DNA of 64,000 nt. It comes from Candidatus Iainarchaeum sp. Its GTDB lineage: Archaea > Iainarchaeota > Iainarchaeia > Iainarchaeales > JAAZKV01. The stretch covers positions 33,175-97,174 of the forward strand of contig JAQVNZ010000002.1 in the NCBI GenBank assembly GCA_028702895.1, given 5' to 3'. Position 1 is the stretch's first letter, and every line of letters begins with the position of its first letter. The position numbers and the translations under genes were made by a program. Below, piece after piece: positions 17,193 to 27,169 of the stretch. The notes under the pieces are model-generated. The model was not told the origin of the DNA, did not search any database, and was given only the letters and a program-made list of their open reading frames with translations.

Positions 17193-18143
17193 TTAAGAAA
17201 TAATCTTTTTCTTTATTTTTTTGGTTGATTTTTTTATGAAATGTGTTTTATTATTATTTAAAATTAGATATAACATTGTGGTTACATTAAGTTGTATAAT
17301 TAATAAATATCCTGCAATTAAATAAAGTGGCGTCATTAACAAATTATAAGTTGGATCAAACATTAAATTTAATCCAAGCGTTTCTGCTTGTTCTATTGCT
17401 GGGGGAGTAATTGCTGTTAATGTAGAATATGCTGTCAAAGGCATTGTAAAAATAAGTGTAATAACATAAATTATTGTAAAAAAAACTACTTGAATAACTA
17501 TAATGTTTAGAATGTTATTTTTTGTAATATTCCAAGATTCGTTTAGCGCTTTTTTTATTTCACCAGTTTGCACTATGGAAATTTGTGATAAACTTAATCT
17601 GATTAATTGATAAGAAATTATTGCAAAATAAAGTAATCCCATTAGAAACCCGATTAAAATTAATATGCTTCCAAGTGCTAGGTTTGTTAGAATAGTAAAT
17701 ATTCCAATTGATAATACAGCTATTGAAATTATTCCTATTAATAAAAATTTTATTTTAAATAAAGATAGGCTTGCTGTTAAAAATATTATTAATGGCATTA
17801 ACAAGAATTTAATATATTGTATTAAATCTAATTTTTTAGTTTTAATTTTTTTTGTATTTAATATTTCTTGTGTTATTTTATATTCAAAAAAAACTATAAT
17901 TAAACTAATTGGCATAGAAATAATGATTATTAATAAAACAAAATTTACTATTGTTTGAATAAAATCAATTGGTTGGTTTTCTATTATGCTTGTGGAAAAA
18001 TAATTAATTAAACCCAAATATCCTAAAAAGAAAATTAGGTAGATTATAGTTATTATTATTAAATATTTTTTTAATTTTTTGATTTTTAAAAAATCAATTA
18101 AACTAAATTTAAAAATTTCATTAATGCTTTTGCCTAAATCCAT
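17193..18143 (-). CDS. Polytopic membrane protein of unknown function
   Basis: 316 aa, not assigned to a family. About six or seven hydrophobic segments are visible (roughly 25-45, 63-90, 108-130, 132-160, 160-185, 205-235, 270-292). A basic N-terminus (KIKKLKKYL) and a very basic C-terminus (KKSTKKIKKKI) suggest cytosolic ends. The central amphipathic stretch with LSQISIVQTGEIKKALNESWNITKNN resembles archaeal DUF7544/DUF4013-like integral membrane proteins, as does its neighbour. This similarity is weak. Confidence 0.55.
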   Translation of the reverse strand: MDLGKSINEIFKFSLIDFLKIKKLKKYLIIITIIYLIFFLGYLGLINYFSTSIIENQPIDFIQTIVNFVLLIIIISMPISLIIVFFEYKITQEILNTKKIKTKKLDLIQYIKFLLMPLIIFLTASLSLFKIKFLLIGIISIAVLSIGIFTILTNLALGSILILIGFLMGLLYFAIISYQLIRLSLSQISIVQTGEIKKALNESWNITKNNILNIIVIQVVFFTIIYVITLIFTMPLTAYSTLTAITPPAIEQAETLGLNLMFDPTYNLLMTPLYLIAGYLLIIQLNVTTMLYLILNNNKTHFIKKSTKKIKKKIIS

Positions 18144-18266
18144 ACTATATTATTGTCTTTTAAGTATTTAAATAATTAAGTATTCTAATAAATTAAATTT
18201 TTTTGCGAATAAAGATTTTTATTTTAAAAAAAGAAAAAGTGAAGCTTTCGCTTCACAATTTATTAA

Positions 18267-18923
18267 TTATTTGTATGCTTCAGCTACTAAAGTTATAAAG
18301 AACACGTATATTACGAATCCTAATACTGCTGAAACGATATAGAATATTGCTCCTGCTCCTAAAAGTGCTCCTAGCATATTCATTAATTGTGCAGGGTCTA
18401 CCATTAATGTTGGTAACAATGCTGCTCCAAATATTGCTATTAGTATTCCTGAAACAAGTCCTGATATTATCATTGAGATAATTGCGGCTACTATTACTGC
18501 AATTATGAAATCAGGTTTCATTGCTTTTTTTACTAGTTCTGGAACATTAATTGCTGCTACTATACTTTTAGTTTTTGCTAGAGTTAATACTCCTGAAACC
18601 ATTATGAACATGAATACTATCATCCAAACAAAAGCCAAAATTGGGCCTATGATAGGAATGAATGCTAGAATTGTTGCAACTATTGTGAATAGTATTCCGT
18701 GAATAAATAATGTTACTATTGCTTTTAAACTATCAACAACTAATTCCCCAAAATTTTCAAATTTTGGTAATTTTTTGTCACCTTTCATAGTTTTGCTAGC
18801 AAGTTTCAATATGTATCCTGGAATTGTTAATATGTTAACAAGCGGTATTATCATTAAAATCATACCTATTGCTAGTGTTTTCATATCTCCAAATGGTTTT
18901 TTTATTGCTGTTTGTAAATCCAT
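18267..18923 (-). CDS. DUF4013-like integral membrane protein
   Basis: 218 aa with four or five membrane helices. The N-terminal pattern (small charged start, MIIPLVNILTIPGYILKLASKTMKGDKKLPKFENFGELVVDSLKAIV) matches DUF4013: a glycine-rich helix, 'GYILK' and 'LPxFxxxxxLxxDxLK'. Function is unknown in the family. It has a strong Shine-Dalgarno (GGAGG) six bases before ATG, stronger than most neighbours, so it may be well expressed. The C-terminal half is Ala/Gly/Ile-rich membrane sequence. Confidence 0.7.
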   Translation of the reverse strand: MDLQTAIKKPFGDMKTLAIGMILMIIPLVNILTIPGYILKLASKTMKGDKKLPKFENFGELVVDSLKAIVTLFIHGILFTIVATILAFIPIIGPILAFVWMIVFMFIMVSGVLTLAKTKSIVAAINVPELVKKAMKPDFIIAVIVAAIISMIISGLVSGILIAIFGAALLPTLMVDPAQLMNMLGALLGAGAIFYIVSAVLGFVIYVFFITLVAEAYK

Positions 18924-18991
18924 TTTATTACCTCCTTTGCCTTTTACTTTATTATATCATGCAAAAACCCATATTTAAAGGTTCTTGTTTG

Positions 18992-20140
18992 TCAACCTTT
19001 ACAATTAATAATTGGTTTTAGTTTTTTTAATATTTTAATACTTTTTTCTTGGGCCTTCATAACTTCATCTATTTTTTTGTAAGCAAAAGGACTCTCATCA
19101 ATAGTTTTGTTTTCAATTGTTGCAGTAATTCCGCGCATAGTTTTTTGGAATTCTGTTAAATTAATAGTTTCTTTAGCTTGTCTTTTAGACATGCTTCTTC
19201 CTGCTCCGTGGCTCGATGATTCTAAAAAATCTTTATTTCCTTTTCCAATTACTAAATAACAACCATCTCGCATATTTGCGGGAATAACTCCTTTTTCTCC
19301 TTTTTTACTAGGGGTAGCTCCTTTTCGATGAATAAATTTATTTGTTTTTCCAATTCTTTCTGCGTGATTATGATTTTTATTAGTCCAAATATTCCATTTT
19401 AATTTTTCATTTAAAATCAATTCAATAATATTTAAAACATTTTTTGTCATTTCTATTCTATTAAGTAAAGCAAATTCTAAACAAAAATCTAAAATATTTA
19501 AATATTCTTTTCCTAGAATGCTATTTGTTTTTATTGCAAAAGTTCTCTCTGCATTTCCTGTTGCATTTTGTAATTCCATAGCCTTTTTCATATAATGTCC
19601 TGCAATACGATGGCCTACATGTCTTGATCCGCTATGAATTATTAACCAAACCTCGTCTTTATAATAATCTATTTCAATAAAATGATTTCCGTGTCCTAGT
19701 GTTCCTAAATTACTTAAAGCTTTTCGTTTTAACCATTTTAATAATTCTTTATCATGTTCTTTTTTTTCTAATTTTTTTAATAATTCTAAAAAATCTTTTT
19801 TTGTTTCTTTGCTTACTTTATGTTCTGCGTTTAATTTGCCTAATCCCATAGGGATATTTGAATTAATTTCATCAAATATTTTTTTCCTGTTTTTTTTAAT
19901 TTTTTCTAAAATATTTTTTCCACTAATCTTTGTAGCAGTTACACCACAACCAATATCATATCCTACCCAAGAAGGTACAACAAAATCTTTTGTTATTAGA
20001 ACTGCGCCAATAGGGGCCACGTAACCAAAATGTGCATCAGGCATTAATGCGCCATCTATTACAAATTCTTCTTTTAAACAATCCGTGAATTGTTTTAAAG
20101 TAGGCTCGTCAATATTTTTTGCGAAAATTTTATTCATCAT
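18992..20140 (-). CDS. rtcB: RNA-splicing ligase RtcB
   Basis: 3'-phosphate/5'-hydroxyl RNA ligase that joins tRNA exons after intron removal, using GTP and Mn2+. At 382 aa it is a compact form without an intein. Metal and catalytic residues are visible: MPDAHFGYVAPIG (Asp35, His37), VGYDIGCGV (Asp62, Cys65), LGHGNHFIEI (from 148), HSGSRHVGH (from 169), NHNHAER (His257/259). The guanylylated histidine is His311 in SSHGAGR. Two consecutive ATGs are possible starts. Two intron-containing tRNAs in this window give it direct substrates. Confidence 0.95.
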   Translation of the reverse strand: MMNKIFAKNIDEPTLKQFTDCLKEEFVIDGALMPDAHFGYVAPIGAVLITKDFVVPSWVGYDIGCGVTATKISGKNILEKIKKNRKKIFDEINSNIPMGLGKLNAEHKVSKETKKDFLELLKKLEKKEHDKELLKWLKRKALSNLGTLGHGNHFIEIDYYKDEVWLIIHSGSRHVGHRIAGHYMKKAMELQNATGNAERTFAIKTNSILGKEYLNILDFCLEFALLNRIEMTKNVLNIIELILNEKLKWNIWTNKNHNHAERIGKTNKFIHRKGATPSKKGEKGVIPANMRDGCYLVIGKGNKDFLESSSHGAGRSMSKRQAKETINLTEFQKTMRGITATIENKTIDESPFAYKKIDEVMKAQEKSIKILKKLKPIINCKG

Positions 20141-20190
20141 AAATTATTTGGGTTAAATAATGTTTAAAATAGTGTTTAAATATTTTATTT

Positions 20191-20280
20191 TAAATTACTA
20201 TTTGAATTTGGCATATTTCTTAAATTACTATTTGGTTTTGGTATATTTTTTAAATTATTAGTTAGTTTTTTAGGTTTGGT
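20191..20280. repeat. 30-bp tandem repeat, three copies
   Basis: Three consecutive 30-base units all begin taaattact or taaattatt. The first two (20191-20220, 20221-20250) differ at only a few positions; the third (20251-20280) is diverged. The array lies between the 3' end of the arrestin-like gene and the rtcB start, so it is in the rtcB upstream region on the minus strand. Confidence 0.75.
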
Positions 20281-20288
20281 TTTTTTAG

Positions 20289-20804
20289 TTAGGTGATATT
20301 TATTTGGATTTTTTTCCCAACATCAATTCCTTTTGGTATATCTAGTTTTGCTTCAATAAACCATTTTGTGTATTGATTGCCAATTGTGAACATTTTTAGA
20401 GTATTTGCTATTCCACTCATTGGTCCTTCCATTTTACTTTGTGTGTTTTGGTTTGGCACATTTATTTTAAAATCATAATTATATTCTTGTATTCCATATT
20501 CTTTTTCACCATCTATTTGTTGTGTGAATTCAAATGCTCTAGTAGTTGTTTTACTAGTTCCTATTCCGCCAATACTAGTACTGGTTTTTCTTCCGCTTAT
20601 TGGTTGCATTCCAAACACGCCTATTCCGCCAATATTAGCATTTTGTGTTGTTTGTTCTGCAAATATTGTTAGAAATATTCCCTTTGCGTTAGCTGGTTTT
20701 TTTAATTTCATTTTAAGATTTCCTTCTATTACTTCTCCTTGTGTAAAATTAAATTTGTTTAAATTTAATTCTATTTTTCCTTTTTCAAATAAACCAAATA
20801 CCAT
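20289..20804 (-). CDS. Arrestin-like (Spo0M-type) protein
   Basis: 171 aa with an N-terminal beta-sandwich pattern like arrestin/Spo0M proteins: KIELNLNKFNFTQGEVIEGNLKMKLKKPANAKGIFLTIFAEQ. It ends with GKKIQINI, the matching last strand of such folds. A Gly/Ile-rich loop (IGGIGVFG) and a serine/threonine-rich stretch split the sandwich. The molecular role is unknown; in other organisms this fold scaffolds proteins. The middle aromatic stretch QYTKWFIEAKLDIP fits the arrestin C-domain. Confidence 0.6.
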   Translation of the reverse strand: MVFGLFEKGKIELNLNKFNFTQGEVIEGNLKMKLKKPANAKGIFLTIFAEQTTQNANIGGIGVFGMQPISGRKTSTSIGGIGTSKTTTRAFEFTQQIDGEKEYGIQEYNYDFKINVPNQNTQSKMEGPMSGIANTLKMFTIGNQYTKWFIEAKLDIPKGIDVGKKIQINIT

Positions 20805-20946
20805 TTTTGTGCAACTCCTTTAACTAATTTATAGATTAGTGTTGTTTTGGGGTATTTAAACTTTTTTAAAAATAGTTATGTATACACTTTTGTGTTTTGT
20901 TAAGATGAATTATTTTATTAGAATTAATTTTAAAAGAATTATTTCT

Positions 20947-21255
20947 TTATGCTTTTATTTCTATTTCAAGGTGTACTTCTTCTGGTATTTCTACTCGCAT
21001 AACTCTTTTTAGTGTTCTTTCGTCAGCTTGGATGTCAAGTAATCTTTTATGAATTCTTAATTGCCATCTCTCGTATGTTTCTGTTCCACCACCACAAGGA
21101 CTTTTTCTTGTTGGTATAATTAGTTTTTTTGTAGGTAATGCTATTTTTCCTGAGTGTTTTGCTCCAGTTCGTTCTGTAACATCTAGTATTTTATTGCATA
21201 TTTCTTCTAGTTTTTTATAATCTGTACTTGATAATTTTATTCTTGCTGTTTGCAT
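20947..21255 (-). CDS. rps10: Ribosomal protein S10 (uS10)
   Basis: Small-subunit head protein uS10, about 102 aa. It reads QTARIKLSSTDYKKLEEICNKI, GAKHSGKIALPTKKLIIPTRKSPCGGGTETYERWQLRIHKRLLDI. It follows EF-1alpha, the typical archaeal pair. The ATG at MQTARI is chosen because the upstream GTG is part of the GGTGA site. Confidence 0.96.
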   Translation of the reverse strand: MQTARIKLSSTDYKKLEEICNKILDVTERTGAKHSGKIALPTKKLIIPTRKSPCGGGTETYERWQLRIHKRLLDIQADERTLKRVMRVEIPEEVHLEIEIKA

Positions 21256-21329
21256 TTGTTTCACCTACTTTTTTATATTAAATATAAAATTGATGTGAAG
21301 AATAGCCCTCACACCAAATCAATTTTCAT

Positions 21330-22595
21330 TTATTCTTTTTTTTCTACTTCCAAAATTATTCCTGCTGCTACGGTTTGACCCATATCTCTTATTGCGAATC
21401 TTCCTAATTGTGGAAATTCAGAGAATTTTTCAGCACAAACTGGTTTTACTGGAACAATTTTTACTATTGCAGCATCTCCTGTTTTTAAGAATTTTGGATT
21501 TACTTCTGCTACTGCTCCTGTTTTTGGATCCAATCTTTTTTGGATTTCAGTTAATGTCATTGACATTTGTGCAGTGTGTAAGTGGAATACTGGAGTGTAT
21601 CCTACTGGTATTGCTGTTGGATGATTTAATACAACAATTTGTGCAGTAAATGATTTTACTACTGTTGGTTTATTTGTTACTGGTCCAATTACATCTCCTC
21701 TTGCAATATCTTGTGTTCCGATTCCTCTTATAGAGAATCCAATATTGTTTCCAGGTCTAGCTTCAGATAATTTTTCGTGGTGTTCTTCAATATCTTTTAC
21801 TTCTCCTTCTTTTCCAGAAGGCATTACCACTACTTTTGTACCTGATTTTAAGATTCCTGTTTCAACTCTTCCAACTGGAATTGCTCCAACACCTTTTATA
21901 TTGTAAACATCTTGAACTGGTATTCTTAATGGTTTATCAATTGGTGATGGTGGTGCGATTAAATCGTCCAAAGTTTCTAATAATGTTTTTGGAGCATATT
22001 TTAAGTTATCAGTTTTATTAACAACATTATCTCCTTTCCATGATGAGATTGGTACAACTTTTATATTATCTGGTTTGTATCCAACTCCTAATAACATTTT
22101 TGTCATTTGATCAGCAACTTCTTTGAATTTTGCTTCTTCATAATTTACTTCGTCCATTTTGTTAACGGCTACTACTACTTGTCTAATACCCATTACTTGT
22201 GCTAGGAAGGCGTGTTCTTTTGTTTGAGGTTGTGGTCCTTCTTTACATGCAACTACTAATACAGCAGCGTCTGCTTGTGAAGTTCCTGTTATCATGTTTT
22301 TTACGAAGTCCCTGTGTCCAGGTGCATCAATAATTGTAAACATATGTTTTTTTGCTTCGAATTTTTTGTAAGAAACATCTATTGTTACTCCTCTTTCTCT
22401 TTCTTCTTTAAGGTTGTCCATCGCGTATGCGAAAGCAAATGTTCCTTTACCTTTTTCTTTTGCAATTTCTTCTAGTTTTCTATATTCTTGTTCGCTTAAA
22501 GCCCCACCATCATATAATAATCTACCAACTGAAGTAGATTTACCATGATCAACGTGACCAATGAAAACTATGTTAATTAATTCTTTTCCTGCCAT
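21330..22595 (-). CDS. Translation elongation factor EF-1 alpha (aEF1A)
   Basis: GTPase that delivers aminoacyl-tRNA, 421 aa, the usual archaeal length. It has the G1 motif GHVDHGKS (residues 13-20), switch regions with [18 protein letters not shown]3 [16 protein letters not shown]4 NKMDEVNY and the two C-terminal beta-barrels ([30 protein letters not shown]). No intein. A GAGGTG Shine-Dalgarno lies six bases before the ATG, and the promoter has its own palindromic TATA. S10 lies 74 bases downstream in the same transcript. Confidence 0.98.
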   Translation of the reverse strand: MAGKELINIVFIGHVDHGKSTSVGRLLYDGGALSEQEYRKLEEIAKEKGKGTFAFAYAMDNLKEERERGVTIDVSYKKFEAKKHMFTIIDAPGHRDFVKNMITGTSQADAAVLVVACKEGPQPQTKEHAFLAQVMGIRQVVVAVNKMDEVNYEEAKFKEVADQMTKMLLGVGYKPDNIKVVPISSWKGDNVVNKTDNLKYAPKTLLETLDDLIAPPSPIDKPLRIPVQDVYNIKGVGAIPVGRVETGILKSGTKVVVMPSGKEGEVKDIEEHHEKLSEARPGNNIGFSIRGIGTQDIARGDVIGPVTNKPTVVKSFTAQIVVLNHPTAIPVGYTPVFHLHTAQMSMTLTEIQKRLDPKTGAVAEVNPKFLKTGDAAIVKIVPVKPVCAEKFSEFPQLGRFAIRDMGQTVAAGIILEVEKKE

Positions 22596-22673
22596 TTTTT
22601 ACACCTCGTATTTACCTTCCTTTTAAACATAAACCCCATTCTTTTGGGTAACCTTGATTAATTTTCGTTAAAA

Positions 22674-22689
22674 AAGCTTTATAAAGCTT
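22674..22689 (-). promoter_or_regulatory. Palindromic TATA element upstream of EF-1 alpha
   Basis: A 16-base perfect palindrome (AAGCTTTATAAAGCTT) centred on a TATA box lies about 80 bases upstream of the EF-1alpha ATG. Being symmetric it could read in both directions, but the other side is the 3' end of a minus-strand gene. The rest of the 22596-22859 gap is AT-rich with no gene. Confidence 0.55.
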
Positions 22690-22859
22690 CTCTTAAATTT
22701 CGATTTATTATACTATTTAATTTAGTTAGAATAGTTTTTTAATTCAATCTTGATTTTTGTTTTTAAAAGTAATACTATTTGCGTGATTTATTTTAATTTT
22801 TATAAATATTTTATTTAAATTTTTTAAATATCTTATTTAACTTTTTATGCGTGTTTGTT

Positions 22860-24830
22860 TTAACCAGCGCCTCCGCCTCCTCCACCGCCTCCGCCCCCAC
22901 CACTACTTCCTCCTCCACTAAATCCACTTGAACCTGATGTGGAATCAGCGTGACTAAATGCACTTGAGAAAGAGTTTCCAATTGAAGCGAAATCTCCTGC
23001 TGAAAAAGATGCGTAAGTTCCAACAAAAATTGTGGAGTTAAAAGAATCTTCTTTTGGAAAAACTAGTTTAATTGCTTTTTCAACAGCTTTTCCTTCGCCT
23101 ATTGCAGCAGCATAAACAAGATATTTTTCCCATAACACAATTGAATGTGGGGGTTTATCTTGTATTTTTGTCATATCCTGTAAGAATCTTTTAAAATTAT
23201 TCCATTTATGGTAGTGAAGTGTGCCTTTTTTTGTTCGTGAGATTAGTGTTTGAGTAAAAACTATTGGGAAAATTATTGTGCTAAGAATAGCAATTCCAAA
23301 TCCACCAAAAAAATACAACATTATTATATTAAAAATAATTGAGCCTCCAATGTAATAATATAATCCTTTTGGTTTTTCATCAAAATCCATTTTTTTGTAT
23401 TCTTTTTTTGCTGTTGTTTTCCAATGTATAAACCATTCTTCTGCAAAAGAGTTGTGGGTTTGTAAAAAAATTTTTATTTTGCTTATTGTTAAACTGTTTG
23501 GGGTTTTCTCTTTTTTCTTTTTGATAATATGTTTTTCCCAGAGTGTTTGTGAATCATCTTCTGCTATCCGAATTAATAAATCATAAATGTGTTGTTGGCT
23601 TGGTTCTAAAGTTATTGTGTTAATTTTTTCTCTATTTAAATTAATCACAAAATCGTCTTCGTTTTGAGAATTTTTTTCTATGGTTAATAATCCTTTTAAT
23701 CCAAGATAAAGTATTTCTGCGCCAATAACTTTTGCAGAAGGGGTTTTTGAAAAAAAGTTTAATAATAAATTTACTGTTGTTGGAGAATAATCGTAAGGGA
23801 TATCTCTTTCGTAAATTGCATAATAATCAATTTTTGGTTCTTTTCCAAATTTATACCAGCATAAAATAAAAAGTATTGCAGGGACTAAAAAAGAAATTAA
23901 CATTATTATTTCATTTGTACTTGTGAAATAAATTATTGGGAAAAATGTTGTAAATATAAAAATAATTATTATTTTAGACAGTCTTGTAAAAAGAATACTT
24001 TTTGATTCTTTATAAACAATCATTGTAATAAAAATCATGGCTATTACAATAAAATAAATAAATATTACAAAATTAAAAATTTTTTGCGGATCATTAAAAT
24101 TACTATTTGAATTAGGATTTGTTGTTGTGACTGGGTAAGTTGAATTATTTTCTGTACTTGGATAATTTGGATTATTTTCTTCTTTTATTATTCTTTCTAA
24201 TGCAAACTCATTTTTTTTATTAATAATTAATTGTTCTGCTGGGAATAATAATCTTATTTCAACCCAGCTCTGTGCTGGAATATTAAATGCTTGAAATATT
24301 AATTTTTGATTATCAATTAAACCGATTTTTCCATTTATTTCAGGGTGTCCCCAAGAGTATACTTCATTTGTATCATTAACTTTTTTTGGTAATAATATAA
24401 ATCCAGTTAATTCTTTTACTGATTTTTCCCAACCATTGCCCCACACTTTAAAATAAAATTCGCTTATATCAGAGTATGCTGTTATAGCATTGTTTAATTC
24501 ATAAGAAATTCTAAAAGTTTTAATTTCATTACTTGCTTTAAAATACCATTTATATTGAATAGAATTATTTTGTTGAATATTATCATAATTTAATTCTTTT
24601 TCTCCATCAAAGATTTTAATATTAGAATAATTCCAATATCCTTTGTCTAGGTTACGATAAGCAAAACTAAACTCGCCATTAAAATTAAATGTAACATATT
24701 CGTTAACAAAAATAGTCCCAGTTTCTGTAATATCAAATTCAACATTAGCTTTATCAATAGTGTAACTTTTAGAACTAGCAAATGAAATTAGGATAATTAA
24801 GAAAATAATTAGAAAAATCTTTTTGTTCAT
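22860..24830 (-). CDS. DUF2207 membrane protein with glycine-rich C-terminus
   Basis: 656 aa. It has a signal peptide (about 1-20) and an extracytoplasmic DUF2207 domain with YTIDKANVEFDITETGTIFVNEYVTFNFNG and related strands. Membrane helices lie around 250-272, 283-303 and 310-330. A cytosolic segment starts at DYYAIYERDIPYDYSPTTVNLLLNFF, then helices near 490-530, and the C-terminus is SSGFSGGGSSGGGG plus more glycines. This domain order and the poly-Gly end are typical of the family in bacteria and archaea; its function is not established. It sits between EF-2 and EF-1alpha, an insertion into the translation-factor cluster. Confidence 0.85.
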   Translation of the reverse strand: MNKKIFLIIFLIILISFASSKSYTIDKANVEFDITETGTIFVNEYVTFNFNGEFSFAYRNLDKGYWNYSNIKIFDGEKELNYDNIQQNNSIQYKWYFKASNEIKTFRISYELNNAITAYSDISEFYFKVWGNGWEKSVKELTGFILLPKKVNDTNEVYSWGHPEINGKIGLIDNQKLIFQAFNIPAQSWVEIRLLFPAEQLIINKKNEFALERIIKEENNPNYPSTENNSTYPVTTTNPNSNSNFNDPQKIFNFVIFIYFIVIAMIFITMIVYKESKSILFTRLSKIIIIFIFTTFFPIIYFTSTNEIIMLISFLVPAILFILCWYKFGKEPKIDYYAIYERDIPYDYSPTTVNLLLNFFSKTPSAKVIGAEILYLGLKGLLTIEKNSQNEDDFVINLNREKINTITLEPSQQHIYDLLIRIAEDDSQTLWEKHIIKKKKEKTPNSLTISKIKIFLQTHNSFAEEWFIHWKTTAKKEYKKMDFDEKPKGLYYYIGGSIIFNIIMLYFFGGFGIAILSTIIFPIVFTQTLISRTKKGTLHYHKWNNFKRFLQDMTKIQDKPPHSIVLWEKYLVYAAAIGEGKAVEKAIKLVFPKEDSFNSTIFVGTYASFSAGDFASIGNSFSSAFSHADSTSGSSGFSGGGSSGGGGGGGGGGGAG

Positions 24831-24917
24831 CTAATTAATTTTGTATTAAAGAGTATTTAATATTTTCGAAGAAATTTGGTTTAATATTTTTTGGGTGAAT
24901 TTATTTTTTTTAAAAAG

Positions 24918-27110
24918 TTAGTCAATGAAAAATTGCCATGGTTTTACATCTTCTGGCATTCCTTTTCTTTTTCTAATTTCTTTTATTGTTTGTTGTTGTA
25001 ATTCTGTTGGTAATTTTTCGTAACCGTGATATTCTGCTGTCCAAACAGCTCTTCCTTGTGTTGCGCTTCGCATTGCATTAGAGAATCCAATTAATTCTTT
25101 TACTGGTGCTTTGCTAATAATTATTGATGAGTCTCCTTCTGTTCTCATTTCAGTAATTTGTACTCTTCTAGATCCAAGTTCTCTTGATGCTGATCCCATT
25201 TGATTTTCAGGCACGCTTAAAGTTAGTAATTGTTTTGGTTCAAATAATTCTACTCCGCCTTGTAACATGCATGCATAAACTCCTCTTGTAATAGCAGGTA
25301 TTATTTGTGCAGGTCCACGATGTATTGAATCCTCGTGTAATGTTGCGTCTATTAATTCAAACATTACTCCTTGACATCTTTCTTTTGCTAAAGGTCCATC
25401 ATTCATTGCGTCAATAAATGATTGTACTAATAATTCTCTTATTTCGTTTAATGCTACAATTCCTCTTGTTCTATCTACTAAAACATTTGATCCACTAACT
25501 GCCCATATTTTTCTCGCAGTATCAGTGTCAAACCCAAGTGCTTTTAATTTATCAACACTTTCAGCGTGTTTTGGTTTAATTTTTCCATTTAAATTTGTTT
25601 CTAATAATTTTTCAAAAATTTCTCCTGTTATTGGAGTTACTTTTATTTTAAATTTGTTATGTTTATTTGGACTCTTTGCTTCAAGTACTTCACTTTCTCC
25701 TTTTAATGCTTCATGATATACTACTATTGGAGAAGATGTTTCTACATCCAATTTATGATTATTTTTTATTCTATAAATATTTACTTCTAAATGTAATTCT
25801 CCCATTCCGCTAAGCAAGTGTTCGCCAGTTTCTTGGTTTATTGTTGCTTGTAGATTAGGATCTTCTTTTGATAATTTTTTTAATACTTCAATTAATTTTG
25901 GTAAATCTTTAGGATTTTTAGCTTCTATACTAATCGTCATTACTGGTTTAGCATTACTCATAAAACTTTCAAAACTCTTCATTTCTATTGTTGAAACAGT
26001 TTCACCAGCATAAATATCTTTTGCGCCTACAATCGCTGCAATATTTCCTGCACTAGCTTTTTGTATTGTTAAAAAATCACCGCTCATATATATTCCTAAT
26101 TTTTGGACTTTTATTTTTTGTCCAGTTGATAATAAAGTTACTTCGTCTCCTGATTTTAAACTTCCAGAATATATTCTTCCTGTTGCAACATCTCCTGCGT
26201 GTTGATCAACACTAACATCTGTAATAACCATTCCTAATGCGCCACTAGCATCACAATTAAGCATTGATTTTCCAATTGCTGTTTCTTCATCTCCGCCCCA
26301 AATTTTTTTAATCCTGTATTTTTGTGATTGCATTGGTGAAGGTAAATGATCTATTACCATTTGTAATACTGCTTCATGAACTGGAGATTTTTTTGCTAAT
26401 TCGTCTTGTTGTCCATTCTTCATGTATTCATAAACTTGTTTAAATGTAACACCTGATTTTTTTATGTATGGTGCTGAAACACCCCATTTTTTCATTGCAG
26501 ATCCAAATGCAACAGTTCCTTTTTCTATTCCCACTTGCCATTCATTTTTGAATTCTTCTGGAGCATTTCTTTCAATTAGAGTATTAACGTGTTTTATTAC
26601 TTTAATGAATTTTTCTTGCATTTGTTGTTCTGTAGCGTTTAATTCGCTTATAATTCTATCAACTTTATTAATAAATAAAACTGGTTTAACATATTCTTTT
26701 AATGCTTGTCTGATTACAGTTTCTGTTTGAGGCATTACTCCTTCAACAGAATCAACAACTAATATTACTCCATCAACTGCTCTCATTGCTCTAATAACTT
26801 CTCCAGTAAAATCAACGTGTCCTGGTGTGTCAATAAGATTAATTAAATGTTCTTTTCCTTCCCAAGGGTAAACTAAAGAAATATTTGCTGCGTTAATAGT
26901 TATTCCTCGATCTTGTTCTTGATCTTCATAATCCATTAATTGTACTTCGCCTGATAATTCTGAATTAATTAGTCCTGCTGCTGCAATTAGTGAGTCGCTT
27001 AGAGTAGTTTTTCCATGATCTATGTGTGCTACTGTTCCAATATTTCTAATATTTTCTCTGGTTTTCATTAAGTTTTGTACTACTTCAACCATGTCTTCTT
27101 TTCTTCCCAT
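24918..27110 (-). CDS. Translation elongation factor EF-2
   Basis: Ribosomal translocase GTPase, 730 aa. The G1 motif AHIDHGKTT lies near residue 30, then EQDRGITINAANISL, IDTPGHVDF and NKVDR. Late domains contain LHEDSIHRGPAQIIPAITRGV, whose second histidine (IHRG) is the diphthamide position and is conserved. It is preceded by S7 in the usual str-type order. The start is ATG 27110 (MGRKED), after a GTGAG-type ribosome-binding site. Confidence 0.97.
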   Translation of the reverse strand: MGRKEDMVEVVQNLMKTRENIRNIGTVAHIDHGKTTLSDSLIAAAGLINSELSGEVQLMDYEDQEQDRGITINAANISLVYPWEGKEHLINLIDTPGHVDFTGEVIRAMRAVDGVILVVDSVEGVMPQTETVIRQALKEYVKPVLFINKVDRIISELNATEQQMQEKFIKVIKHVNTLIERNAPEEFKNEWQVGIEKGTVAFGSAMKKWGVSAPYIKKSGVTFKQVYEYMKNGQQDELAKKSPVHEAVLQMVIDHLPSPMQSQKYRIKKIWGGDEETAIGKSMLNCDASGALGMVITDVSVDQHAGDVATGRIYSGSLKSGDEVTLLSTGQKIKVQKLGIYMSGDFLTIQKASAGNIAAIVGAKDIYAGETVSTIEMKSFESFMSNAKPVMTISIEAKNPKDLPKLIEVLKKLSKEDPNLQATINQETGEHLLSGMGELHLEVNIYRIKNNHKLDVETSSPIVVYHEALKGESEVLEAKSPNKHNKFKIKVTPITGEIFEKLLETNLNGKIKPKHAESVDKLKALGFDTDTARKIWAVSGSNVLVDRTRGIVALNEIRELLVQSFIDAMNDGPLAKERCQGVMFELIDATLHEDSIHRGPAQIIPAITRGVYACMLQGGVELFEPKQLLTLSVPENQMGSASRELGSRRVQITEMRTEGDSSIIISKAPVKELIGFSNAMRSATQGRAVWTAEYHGYEKLPTELQQQTIKEIRKRKGMPEDVKPWQFFID

Positions 27111-27169
27111 TATTGCTCACCTAATTTTTTTTTAAAATAAATTTATTATTTAAATAATTTTTTTATTAT

